Of a DNA stretch of 5,878 nt, positions 1 through 5,878 are shown piece by piece (position 1 is the stretch's first letter; every line of letters starts with the position of its first letter). Made by a program: the position numbers and the translations under genes. This stretch comes from Sulfurimonas autotrophica (GTDB lineage Bacteria; Campylobacterota; Campylobacteria; Campylobacterales; Sulfurimonadaceae), in assembly GCA_015662405.1 (NCBI GenBank), contig DQUE01000095.1, positions 1 to 5,878 on the forward strand. The letters run 5' to 3'. The notes below the pieces were generated by a model. It had not been told where the DNA came from. It worked only from the letters and a program-made list of their open reading frames with translations, and did not search any database.

Positions 1-50
1 TAATATACATTGTAGCGTATAAGCGTTGTCTCCTTTGATCTTGGATATCT

Positions 51-120
51 ACTATAAGCATACTCTATAGTCTCCCGACTTCGTTATGCTGCTTGATTTT
101 CATTGTATTTTAGTGGGGAG
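51..120. repeat. Two adjacent inverted repeats in the left non-coding region
   Basis: Bases 51-56 (ACTATA) pair with 66-71 (TATAGT) around a 9-base loop. Immediately afterwards, 72-80 (CTCCCGACT) pairs with 112-120 (AGTGGGGAG) with one G-G mismatch around a 31-base loop. The second stem is unusually GC-rich for this AT-rich window. A 7-T run follows at 133-139, too far from the stem for a textbook intrinsic terminator. The rest of 1-258 is non-coding as far as I can see: reading frames are short, and the stretch just before the first gene is AT-rich and promoter-like. The element could be a terminator or the end of a transcript entering from the left, a leader of a leftward gene outside the window, or a small RNA. 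The repeats are seen directly; any role is inference. Confidence 0.4.
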
Positions 121-216
121 TAATAATTTTAATTTTTTTGGCAAGGCGACAAGCATTTATATGATATAGTTTCAAGAAATAGACACTCTTTCAAAAATAA
201 TAAAGCTATATTTTGT

Positions 217-222
217 TATAAA
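217..222 (+). promoter_or_regulatory. Candidate -10 box for the ferredoxin-phosphatase operon
   Basis: TATAAA at 217-222 lies in an AT-rich tract and would give a leader of roughly 35 bases before the ATG at 265. No convincing -35 hexamer is visible, which is usual for Campylobacterota vegetative promoters. A second TATAAA at 242-247 is too close to the ribosome binding site to be the better choice. The assignment is weak because the whole region is AT-rich. Confidence 0.3.
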
Positions 223-250
223 TCGTCAGATTAAAAATAAGTATAAAATA

Positions 251-255
251 TAAGG
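251..255 (+). promoter_or_regulatory. Ribosome binding site that decides the ferredoxin start
   Basis: TAAGG at 251-255 sits 9 bases before the ATG at 265. It lies only 3 bases before the in-frame TTG at 259, which is too close for normal initiation. This supports ATG 265 and a protein beginning MALII, the usual beginning of this ferredoxin family. Confidence 0.6.
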
Positions 256-264
256 TTTTTGAAT

Positions 265-516
265 ATGGCGTTAATAATTAATGAAGAGTGTATTGCATGT
301 GATGCATGTAGAGAAGAGTGTCCTACATTAGCAATTGAAGAAGGTGATCCGATATACTACATTGATCCTGATAGATGTACAGAGTGTGTAGGTATCTATG
401 ATGAACCTGCATGTATCTCTGTTTGCCCTGTTGACTGTATAGTTCCAGATAAAGACAATGTTGAAACTGTAGCAGAATTACAATTTAAATATAAAAATTT
501 AGACCTAGACGAGTAA
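265..516 (+). CDS. fdx: 2[4Fe-4S] ferredoxin, Alvin/YfhL type
   Basis: This is a small soluble electron carrier of 83 residues predicted to hold two [4Fe-4S] clusters. The first motif is C9-x2-C12-x2-C15-x3-C19-P. The second is C38-x2-C41-x8-C50-x3-C54-P, with the longer spacing between its second and third cysteines typical of Allochromatium-type and YfhL-type ferredoxins. A ninth cysteine (C58) and a charged helical tail (about residues 64-83) also fit that group. Such ferredoxins are cytoplasmic and low-potential; the partner enzyme cannot be read from this window. 2-oxoacid:ferredoxin oxidoreductases are plausible partners in Campylobacterota, but that is inference. The in-frame TTG at 259 would add two residues; ATG 265 is preferred because of the TAAGG spacing. 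The gene ends 4 bases before the phosphatase start, so the two are almost certainly co-transcribed. Confidence 0.93.
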   Translation: MALIINEECIACDACREECPTLAIEEGDPIYYIDPDRCTECVGIYDEPACISVCPVDCIVPDKDNVETVAELQFKYKNLDLDE

Positions 517-520
517 TATA

Positions 521-1987
521 TTGGCAAAACGTATTGCAGTTATAGACATAGGTTCCAATTCGGCTAGAATGGTCATATATGAAAAGGTATCACGTTTTGC
601 CTTTCATTTACTTCATGAAGAAAAATCAAAGGTCAGAATTTCTGAAGATGCCTATAAACATGGTAGAGTACTCCAAGAAATTCCTATGCAAAGAACCTTT
701 GATGCTCTGAGTGATTTTATACAAATTAGTGACTCTTTTAAAACAAAAAAGCTCTTTTGTGTTGCAACATCAGCGTTAAGGGATGCCCCAAATAAAAAAG
801 ATTTTATACAAAAAGTAAAAAACAAGCTTAAACTCAACATTAAAATAATTAGTGGTGAAAAAGAAGCATATTTTGGTGCTATAGCCTGTGCAAATCTTTT
901 ACCCCCACAAGATAATGCATTAAGCATTGATATCGGTGGAGGATCTACAGAACTTGCTTATATTGACAAAAACAGTGTTTCTCACCCTTTATCTTTAAAG
1001 CTTGGTACAGTGCGTCTTAAAGAGCTCTATTTTGATGCTGGTGATATTCAAGGGGCAATTGCGTATATTGATGAACAACTACAAAAACTGCCATTTGACA
1101 AAGTGAATACACTCATTGGAATTGGTGGAACTTTTAGAGCAATATCTTCTTCTATAATGAAGCGAGAATCTTACCCGCTCAATAAACTGCATGCCTATGA
1201 GTATGATATCAGTACACTCCAAACATTTCTCCAAGAGATATTACAAGCAAAAAACAACAAAGAGCTTAAAAGCTTATTTATTGACAGTAATAGATTTGAT
1301 GTCATTCAACCTGGTACCCTTATCTTACAAAGGCTTATCAATAAAATAAATATTTCTAAAGTAATTACAAGTGGTGTAGGAGTAAGAGAAGGAGTCTATT
1401 TAGCTGACCTATTAAGAAACTCGCAACACAAATTTCCTCATAATTATAACACTTCAGTACGTTATATCATGGATACACATGTAAAAGACAAGCAATTTGC
1501 AAATAATCTCAATGCCCTGAGTAAAAAAATATTTGATTTGACTTATGAATATTTTGCAATTGACTACAAGTACAGATACAATCTTGCATTAGCTGCAAAA
1601 CTATATCCGGCAGGAAGTAGTGTTCACTTCTATTCCCAAAACAAACACACTTACTATTTAATCACAAGCGCTCTTGAATTTGGCTTTAGCCATCATGATA
1701 TTATGCTTATCGCAACCTTAACAAAGTATGCAAAAAACAAACTTCCTTCAAAGAAACACTTGCAGTTTTACAAAAAACTCCTTCCTCAAGAAGAAATCAC
1801 AAAAATATTAAGTTTTTTACTCTCTTTAAGCATTGCACTTTTAAGCCATAGACCAAGAAACTTGGATTTTGCACTACATTTTGAAGGAGATACTTTACAT
1901 GTAATCTCTTCTAAAAAACTCTATTTAGCAAAAGAAGCAGTAACTAAACTTACCTGCAGTCATCAAAAATTTAAAGTAGTGTTTTAA
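521..1987 (+). CDS. ppx: Ppx/GppA family phosphatase (exopolyphosphatase or pppGpp phosphohydrolase)
   Basis: A 488-residue cytoplasmic phosphatase of the ASKHA fold. The family removes terminal phosphate from polyphosphate or converts pppGpp to ppGpp; sequence alone does not decide which. Visible motifs are the phosphate-1 loop DIGSNS (9-14), ATSALRDAPN (82-91), SGEKEA (111-116) with the catalytic-type glutamate, the phosphate-2 loop DIGGGSTE (137-144), IGIGGT (199-204) and SGVGVREGVYLADL (284-297). Residues from about 305 form the helical C-terminal domain related to HD domains, but the HD position reads LYPAG (361-365), so that metal site looks lost. Length is close to the roughly 500 residues of E. 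coli Ppx and GppA. The start is TTG at 521: the next in-frame ATG encodes residue 17 and would remove the phosphate-1 loop. The Shine-Dalgarno is weak (GAG at 511-513), which suggests translation coupled to the ferredoxin gene 4 bases upstream. Confidence 0.92.
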   Translation: MAKRIAVIDIGSNSARMVIYEKVSRFAFHLLHEEKSKVRISEDAYKHGRVLQEIPMQRTFDALSDFIQISDSFKTKKLFCVATSALRDAPNKKDFIQKVKNKLKLNIKIISGEKEAYFGAIACANLLPPQDNALSIDIGGGSTELAYIDKNSVSHPLSLKLGTVRLKELYFDAGDIQGAIAYIDEQLQKLPFDKVNTLIGIGGTFRAISSSIMKRESYPLNKLHAYEYDISTLQTFLQEILQAKNNKELKSLFIDSNRFDVIQPGTLILQRLINKINISKVITSGVGVREGVYLADLLRNSQHKFPHNYNTSVRYIMDTHVKDKQFANNLNALSKKIFDLTYEYFAIDYKYRYNLALAAKLYPAGSSVHFYSQNKHTYYLITSALEFGFSHHDIMLIATLTKYAKNKLPSKKHLQFYKKLLPQEEITKILSFLLSLSIALLSHRPRNLDFALHFEGDTLHVISSKKLYLAKEAVTKLTCSHQKFKVVF

Positions 1988-2010
1988 ACCCAAATTATTT
2001 GGATTAAAAC
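1981..2010. terminator. Hairpin spanning the convergent ppx/bamA 3' ends
   Basis: The outer stem pairs GTTTTAA (1981-1987) with TTAAAAC (2004-2010). After a small internal loop, the inner stem pairs CCAAA (1990-1994) with TTTGG (1998-2002). The outer stem holds both stop codons, TAA at 1985-1987 for the phosphatase and its mirror at 2004-2006 for bamA. It is symmetric, so it could act on transcripts from both sides. Neither strand has a strong U-tract directly after it, so terminator activity is uncertain. Confidence 0.4.
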
Positions 2011-4265
2011 CTTTGCCCCATGGTAAACTCAAATGTCGATGTTTGGTCACCATCTTGAGGAGCTATTGGACGAACAAACATCAACTGTATAGGCCCTACA
2101 GGAGAAAACCACTCTAATCCTGTGCCATATCCTGCTCTTGAGATATTATTCGTCAATAAATCCTCCGTAGTATTATCTAAAATCGTTCCCCAGTCAGCAA
2201 AAACAACAAAGCGCATTTTTGCCTTTGGAATAAGAGGAAAACTTAACTCTAAATTATTTGAAAAAGTCTGTGTTCCACCTACTCTTCTTATCCCATCAGT
2301 TGCAGTGGCATCGGCTAGAGTCGGAGAGAGAGAGTATGCTTGATAGCCACGGACACTTCCTATACCACCCATATAAAACTTTTCAGCAAGTGGAATATAT
2401 CCATTATCTATAATTGTATACAATCTTGCCTTGTACCTAAAGATAGCATCAAAGCCTACAAAATCATTCAGCCCATAATACTTGGCGAAATTAGTTCTTG
2501 TCTTAATAAAATTAGCTGTACCACCAAGTCCTGATTTTTCAATACTTTGCGAAAGTGTAAATCCCCTTCGAGGAAGATAATAGTCATCTGTGTTATCCCA
2601 TTTTGCACTTACTGTTACACCACTTTTTGTATACGATTCAAATGGGTTTATACCGCCATAAACACTTGCATTGAAATCACTTCCAAATGTATAGCTATTT
2701 TCTGAGTAACCATATCCGATATATCCGCTGATATGACGAGTAAACCTATGCCCAACTCCTAAATTTAAACCAGCTGTTAAAACAGAGTAGTCAATATAAT
2801 CAAAATCAGAGCGATAAATAGAAAAATTACCACTAAAATCACTGTCATTTAAACGTGGATTTGCAATAGTAAAAGAGTAACTTTGTGCTGTTTGTGATCT
2901 TTCAGCTTTGACCCCAATGTTTATTCCTGAACCCCAAATATTTCTATCATTGACACTTATATTCAACAAGAGTCCACCATAGCTGTCATATCCACCACCA
3001 AGCTGAATATTGCCAGTTGGTGCTTCTTTTACTTTGACAATTAAATCCATAGTTTTATTGTCAATTCTCTTCTCTTCTATGGTATTTCCATCAAAAAAAC
3101 CAAGCCTACCTAGTGAAGCACGAGAGTCTCTCAAGTCAGTCAATGAGTATATATCATTTGGAGCCAGATACAGCTCTCTACGAATGACTCTATCAAGTGT
3201 TCTGTTATTTCCAGAAATCAATACATTTCTAATTTTAACTTTTTGGCCAGGAATAACTCTAAATACTACTTCAACAGTGTGTTCTTCTTTATTCTTTTTT
3301 AAGTCTGGAATTACTTGTACAAAAGCATAACCCAAATCTGCTACAACTGTTTTAATCTTTTTAGCATCATCCCTAAATGTTTTAATATTAAATACTTCAC
3401 CTACTTCAAGAGAGATTACATCTTGGAGTTTTGCATCATCAACAACATGTTTTAATTGCTCAATAACTACATTAGTTATTTTATAAGGCTCCCCCTCCGC
3501 GATAAGATAGCTCATATCGGCACTGTAGTTATCAAAATCAACCCTTACAAAAGGCTCATCTACCTTTGCATCCAAATACCCATACTGCATATAATAGTCT
3601 CGAATACGTAAATTATCATACTCTAAATCTCTAAGACTCATTTTTCCGTCATTTTGACCCCAGAACCAGCCCATAAACTCTTCTTCTTTATTGGCTATTA
3701 CATCATCAAAATCATCCGGATCCAAACCATACACACCACTATATTTTACTTTTTTAATGATAATCTCTTCACCTTCATTGACAACAAAGGTGACTTTGAC
3801 ACTTCCATTGTCAAGATATACTGTTTCTACTTCTACAACACTATCTATTTTTCCCTCTTGAGATATTGCATCAATAATCCGTTTTTTTGCGGCCTCAAGC
3901 TTTGCCTCATCATACAAGGTTCCCTTTTTTATTTGAATAACAGACTCTTTAATCTCATCATCATTCTCTTTCCAGCCCTTGAGTTTTACTTGAGAAATAA
4001 TTGCTTTTTCTTTAAAATAAAAAGTCAATTTCCCATTTTTATCAAACTCTGTCCAAATATCATTAAAGTAGCCTTGATCAAAATACTTTTTTATCGCCTT
4101 ATCAACCATCTCTTTATCAATACTATCACCCTGTGAAAACCCTAACATTCTTAATGCAACAGGCTTAGAAAGGTGAACAAGTCCACTATACTCAATTGTT
4201 TTAACTACTTGCGCATATATATTTGTTGCAAAAACAACCAGTAAAAAAGATAACAATATTTTCAT
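2004..4265 (-). CDS. bamA: Outer membrane protein assembly factor BamA (Omp85)
   Basis: The protein inserts and folds beta-barrel proteins in the outer membrane and is the essential core of the BAM complex. The 753 residues begin with a signal peptide (about 1-18, likely cut after IYA). Five periplasmic POTRA domains follow, at about 20-87, 88-165, 166-258, 261-338 and 342-415. The C-terminal 16-strand barrel runs from about 418 to 753. Supporting marks are the VRGY motif of loop 6 (638-641) in GGIGSVRGY, the GLEWFSPVGPIQ strand region (716-727), and a terminal phenylalanine after FEFTMGQR, the classic beta-signal. It is somewhat shorter than the 810-residue E. coli protein. A weak GGA Shine-Dalgarno (4272-4274) lies 6 bases before the ATG. 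The gene appears monocistronic, divergent from tyrA and convergent with ppx; C. jejuni has the same bamA-tyrA arrangement as I recall it. Nothing in the frame looks broken. Confidence 0.97.
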   Translation of the reverse strand: MKILLSFLLVVFATNIYAQVVKTIEYSGLVHLSKPVALRMLGFSQGDSIDKEMVDKAIKKYFDQGYFNDIWTEFDKNGKLTFYFKEKAIISQVKLKGWKENDDEIKESVIQIKKGTLYDEAKLEAAKKRIIDAISQEGKIDSVVEVETVYLDNGSVKVTFVVNEGEEIIIKKVKYSGVYGLDPDDFDDVIANKEEEFMGWFWGQNDGKMSLRDLEYDNLRIRDYYMQYGYLDAKVDEPFVRVDFDNYSADMSYLIAEGEPYKITNVVIEQLKHVVDDAKLQDVISLEVGEVFNIKTFRDDAKKIKTVVADLGYAFVQVIPDLKKNKEEHTVEVVFRVIPGQKVKIRNVLISGNNRTLDRVIRRELYLAPNDIYSLTDLRDSRASLGRLGFFDGNTIEEKRIDNKTMDLIVKVKEAPTGNIQLGGGYDSYGGLLLNISVNDRNIWGSGINIGVKAERSQTAQSYSFTIANPRLNDSDFSGNFSIYRSDFDYIDYSVLTAGLNLGVGHRFTRHISGYIGYGYSENSYTFGSDFNASVYGGINPFESYTKSGVTVSAKWDNTDDYYLPRRGFTLSQSIEKSGLGGTANFIKTRTNFAKYYGLNDFVGFDAIFRYKARLYTIIDNGYIPLAEKFYMGGIGSVRGYQAYSLSPTLADATATDGIRRVGGTQTFSNNLELSFPLIPKAKMRFVVFADWGTILDNTTEDLLTNNISRAGYGTGLEWFSPVGPIQLMFVRPIAPQDGDQTSTFEFTMGQRF

Positions 4266-4293
4266 TCATATTCCATTTAAAAAATTAGTAAAG

Positions 4294-4308
4294 ATTTTAT
4301 CCATTATG
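4294..4308 (-). promoter_or_regulatory. Candidate -10 region for bamA
   Basis: Read on the minus strand, this stretch offers two overlapping candidates, CATAAT (complement of 4303-4308) and TAAAAT (complement of 4294-4299), 28-43 bases before the bamA ATG. There is no recognisable -35. The only reason to place the promoter here is that the 92-base bamA/tyrA gap must serve both directions. Confidence 0.3.
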
Positions 4309-4331
4309 AGGTTAATATTAAGTAAATTCAG

Positions 4332-4337
4332 TATAAT
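4332..4337 (+). promoter_or_regulatory. -10 box of the tyrA promoter
   Basis: A perfect TATAAT at 4332-4337, preceded by G and followed by a T run, lies 26 bases before the preferred tyrA ATG, giving a short leader of about 20 bases. The expected -35 position (about 4309-4314) has no TTGACA-like match, as is common for vegetative promoters in Campylobacterota. Confidence 0.55.
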
Positions 4338-4350
4338 TTTGCAAATAAAT

Positions 4351-4356
4351 AGAAAG
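4351..4356 (+). promoter_or_regulatory. Ribosome binding site that decides the tyrA start
   Basis: AGAAAG at 4351-4356 matches the 5' half of the sequence complementary to the 16S rRNA tail (AGAAAGGAGG). It lies 7 bases before the ATG at 4364 but only 1 base before the in-frame ATG at 4358, so 4364 is the better start. Confidence 0.5.
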
Positions 4357-4363
4357 AATGAAC

Positions 4364-5194
4364 ATGAACATAGCAATTATTGGATTAGGTTTGATAGGTG
4401 GCTCTTTGGCTTTATCATTAAAAAAGCACTCATATGTTGAGACAATTGTCGGATATGATCATAATGAAAAACATAAAGAAGATGCACTCAAACTTGGATT
4501 AGTTGATAAAATAGTCTCTTTTGAAGAGATTAAAGAGTATGATGTTATTTTTCTTGCAATTCCTGTCAATGGAGTGATAAATATTTTACAAAAACTTACT
4601 GATGTTAAAGCCGAAACTACTATTATTGATTTAGGAAGTACAAAAGAGAAGATCGTAGCTTCCGTTCCACCAAAAATTCGTAAAAATTTTGTAGCAGCAC
4701 ACCCTATGACAGGAACAGAAAATTTCGGTCCACATGCTGCAGTTAAAAACCTCTATGATGGCAAAGTTGTCGTTTTATGTGATTTGGAAGAGAGTGGAGA
4801 GATGCAAGCAAAAGTTGCAAAAAAAATCTTTAAATCACTCAACATGAAAAAATACTTTATGAAATCCCATGAGCATGATAGACATGCTGCCTTTATCTCT
4901 CATATGCCACATGCTATCTCTTACTCCATCGCAAATACAGTCTTAAAACAGGAGAATAAACATAATATTTTAGCCCTAGCAGCCGGTGGATTTCGCTCAA
5001 TGAGTCGCTTAGCGAAGAGTTCTCCAACCATGTGGGAAGATATTTTTCGACAAAACAGAGACAACCTGCTTGAAGCCATCACTCTCTTTGAGGTCGAATT
5101 AACAAATCTGAAAAAAAATATAGAAAACGAAGAGTGGGATAAAGTGCATAAAGAGATGGCAAATGCCAATAAACTGCACGATATCTTAGACTAG
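4364..5194 (+). CDS. tyrA: Prephenate dehydrogenase TyrA (tyrosine biosynthesis)
   Basis: The enzyme oxidatively decarboxylates prephenate to 4-hydroxyphenylpyruvate with NAD(P)+, the step before transamination to tyrosine, in the cytoplasm. The 276 residues start with the dinucleotide-binding loop GLGLIGGS (7-14). Substrate-site motifs follow: DLGSTK (89-94), HPMTGTE (113-119) with the catalytic-type H113, SHMPH (179-183), and GGFRSMSRLAKSSP (208-221) with R215 at the prephenate-binding arginine position, then MWEDIFRQN (223-231). There is no chorismate mutase domain in front and no ACT domain behind, so it is the monofunctional short form. The ATG at 4358 would add Met-Asn; the beginning MNIAIIGLGLIGGS and the AGAAAG spacing favour 4364. 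It has its own TATAAT promoter, is divergent from bamA, and overlaps the 3' end of the convergent downstream gene by 4 bases, so it is probably monocistronic. Confidence 0.95.
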   Translation: MNIAIIGLGLIGGSLALSLKKHSYVETIVGYDHNEKHKEDALKLGLVDKIVSFEEIKEYDVIFLAIPVNGVINILQKLTDVKAETTIIDLGSTKEKIVASVPPKIRKNFVAAHPMTGTENFGPHAAVKNLYDGKVVVLCDLEESGEMQAKVAKKIFKSLNMKKYFMKSHEHDRHAAFISHMPHAISYSIANTVLKQENKHNILALAAGGFRSMSRLAKSSPTMWEDIFRQNRDNLLEAITLFEVELTNLKKNIENEEWDKVHKEMANANKLHDILD

Positions 5195-5211
5195 GATATA
5201 TCGTACTTTTT
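5178..5211 (+). terminator. Likely intrinsic terminator of tyrA, overlapping both convergent 3' ends
   Basis: ACGATAT (5178-5184) pairs perfectly with ATATCGT (5198-5204) around a 13-base loop. Two bases later comes a run of five T (5207-5211), which gives a rho-independent terminator shape for tyrA. The loop contains the shared CTAG stop tetranucleotide (5191-5194). In the reverse direction the hairpin is followed only by a GTTTATT-like tract, so it would work less well for the opposite gene. The stem is AT-rich and only 7 bp. Confidence 0.45.
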
Positions 5212-5878
5212 CAACAACTCTTTTAGCATCTTTTGCTCTATCTTCTCTTTTTTGGACGAATAAAGATTTGATTCTAATATCTCTACTACTTTTCTCACCT
5301 CATCATCTCTCTCTTTATATGGCAACAGCTTTATCAACAATAATTTTTCATCATTTAAATGCAGTGTTTTCTCTTTTTTTAGCATTTTCAAAGGTTTTAC
5401 AAACAACATCACTACTATCCCAAAAATCACTCCAATAATAAACGCAAAAATAATAGAAAACTTATCAGATACTCTCTCTTTACTCGTTACATGTGACTCA
5501 TTTTGAGGTGTTTGCACAGATTCTTCCCTTTGAATTTTGAGTTCACTCTTTTTCACATCACCTTTGACTTTAATAGCAATCGGTTTTGTAGAGATCTTCT
5601 CTACCCTTTTTGTTGCAAGATTATAAAAAGCCAACGAAATAGGTGGAATTGTAAAATCTTTATCAGCAACAAAAGCCAATTTTTGTGTTAAAACATCTCC
5701 TTTTATGTTTATCTTTTCATCAAACACATTCACACCAGGAATGTAGGGTTTAAAACTTTCTATATCCTCCAAATTCCCATCACCAGTCACTCTTATTGTA
5801 ACATTTACTGCTTCATTTGGATTGATCTCAAGTTTATCAGCTTTAGCTTCTATTGTAAAGTTTCCAACTATTTTTGCA
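5191..5878 (-). CDS. BatD-like membrane protein, 5' part outside the window
   Basis: The reading frame is open to the right edge, so this is the C-terminal 228 residues of a longer protein. An internal GTG at 5790 should not be taken as the start: the sequence before it (about residues 1-29 of the visible part) continues the same beta-rich domain. Visible residues 4-106 fit an Ig-like BatD domain, with NFTIEAKADKLEINPNEAV, the GDGNL turn (32-36), and IPPISLAFYN with the following strand ending KPIAIKV. A linker (107-138) leads to one transmembrane helix (about 140-162), then a lysine-rich, helical cytoplasmic tail (163-228). In other bacteria BatD is a membrane partner of BatA/BatB and MoxR ATPases, linked to oxygen tolerance and envelope stress. 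No such partner is in view, so the role is inferred from resemblance. It converges on tyrA, overlapping it by 4 bases. Confidence 0.72.
   Translation of the reverse strand, partial: AKIVGNFTIEAKADKLEINPNEAVNVTIRVTGDGNLEDIESFKPYIPGVNVFDEKINIKGDVLTQKLAFVADKDFTIPPISLAFYNLATKRVEKISTKPIAIKVKGDVKKSELKIQREESVQTPQNESHVTSKERVSDKFSIIFAFIIGVIFGIVVMLFVKPLKMLKKEKTLHLNDEKLLLIKLLPYKERDDEVRKVVEILESNLYSSKKEKIEQKMLKELLKKYDIS

Noticed and set aside
1..61. Possible start of a leftward gene (ATG at 61-59, open for 20 codons to the left edge)
   Set aside because: Twenty codons are too few to judge, the GGGAG upstream is 10 bases away, and the region overlaps the inverted repeats. The residues match no family I recognise.
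259..264. TTG at 259 as the ferredoxin start
   Set aside because: It is only 3 bases after TAAGG. ATG 265 has normal spacing and gives the family's usual beginning.
652..927. 91-codon open frame on the minus strand
   Set aside because: It is antisense to well-conserved motifs of the phosphatase gene and its composition is typical of a shadow frame.
2122..3330. Three open frames on the + strand of 64-106 codons
   Set aside because: All are antisense to the bamA barrel and POTRA regions, which are clearly the real coding frame.
3654..4136. 160-codon open frame on the + strand, rich in Phe and Ile
   Set aside because: It lies wholly antisense to the POTRA-coding part of bamA. Its hydrophobic look comes from reading lysine/glutamate-rich coding DNA backwards, and it has no credible ribosome binding site.
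4921..5169. 82-codon open frame on the minus strand inside tyrA
   Set aside because: It is antisense to the conserved prephenate-binding motifs; no independent support.
5503..5691. 62-codon open frame on the + strand
   Set aside because: It is antisense to the BatD-like frame, which continues to the window edge with recognisable domain structure.
1..5878. Mobile element, CRISPR array, tRNA/rRNA gene, toxin-antitoxin or defence system
   Set aside because: I saw no transposase or nuclease motifs, no regular repeats, no tRNA cloverleaf or rRNA sequence, and all genes are recognisable housekeeping or envelope genes.

Overview
The window is AT-rich, densely packed bacterial DNA. The proteins and gene pairings point to Campylobacterota (order Campylobacterales). 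A Sulfurimonas- or Sulfurovum-like sulfur oxidiser is my best guess, but the genus is an inference. Two adjacencies support this. From memory, a 2[4Fe-4S] ferredoxin next to a Ppx/GppA phosphatase is also found in Helicobacter and Campylobacter, and bamA facing away from tyrA is also found in Campylobacter jejuni.

Layout from left to right: bases 1-258 hold no supportable gene, but they contain two back-to-back inverted repeats (51-71 and 72-120) and AT-rich promoter-like sequence before the first gene. Bases 265-1987 are a two-gene forward operon (ferredoxin, then Ppx/GppA phosphatase) with a 4-base gap. On the opposite strand lies bamA (4265 down to 2004), the core of the outer-membrane protein assembly machine. 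It converges on the phosphatase across 16 bases. A 92-base divergent intergenic region separates bamA from tyrA, which runs forward to 5194 and encodes a monofunctional prephenate dehydrogenase. tyrA converges on a BatD-like membrane protein that enters from the right edge and is cut by the end of the window. These last two genes share the tetranucleotide CTAG as both stop codons.

The genes do not form one pathway. They are core functions: electron transfer, polyphosphate or (p)ppGpp turnover, outer-membrane biogenesis, tyrosine synthesis, and an envelope protein linked in other bacteria to Bat (aerotolerance) complexes. I found no mobile element, tRNA, rRNA, CRISPR array or defence locus, and no convincing new system. 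The more unusual points are the two convergent junctions, where hairpins contain both stop codons; the phosphatase's C-terminal domain, which has lost the HD signature; and the structured leader at the left edge.
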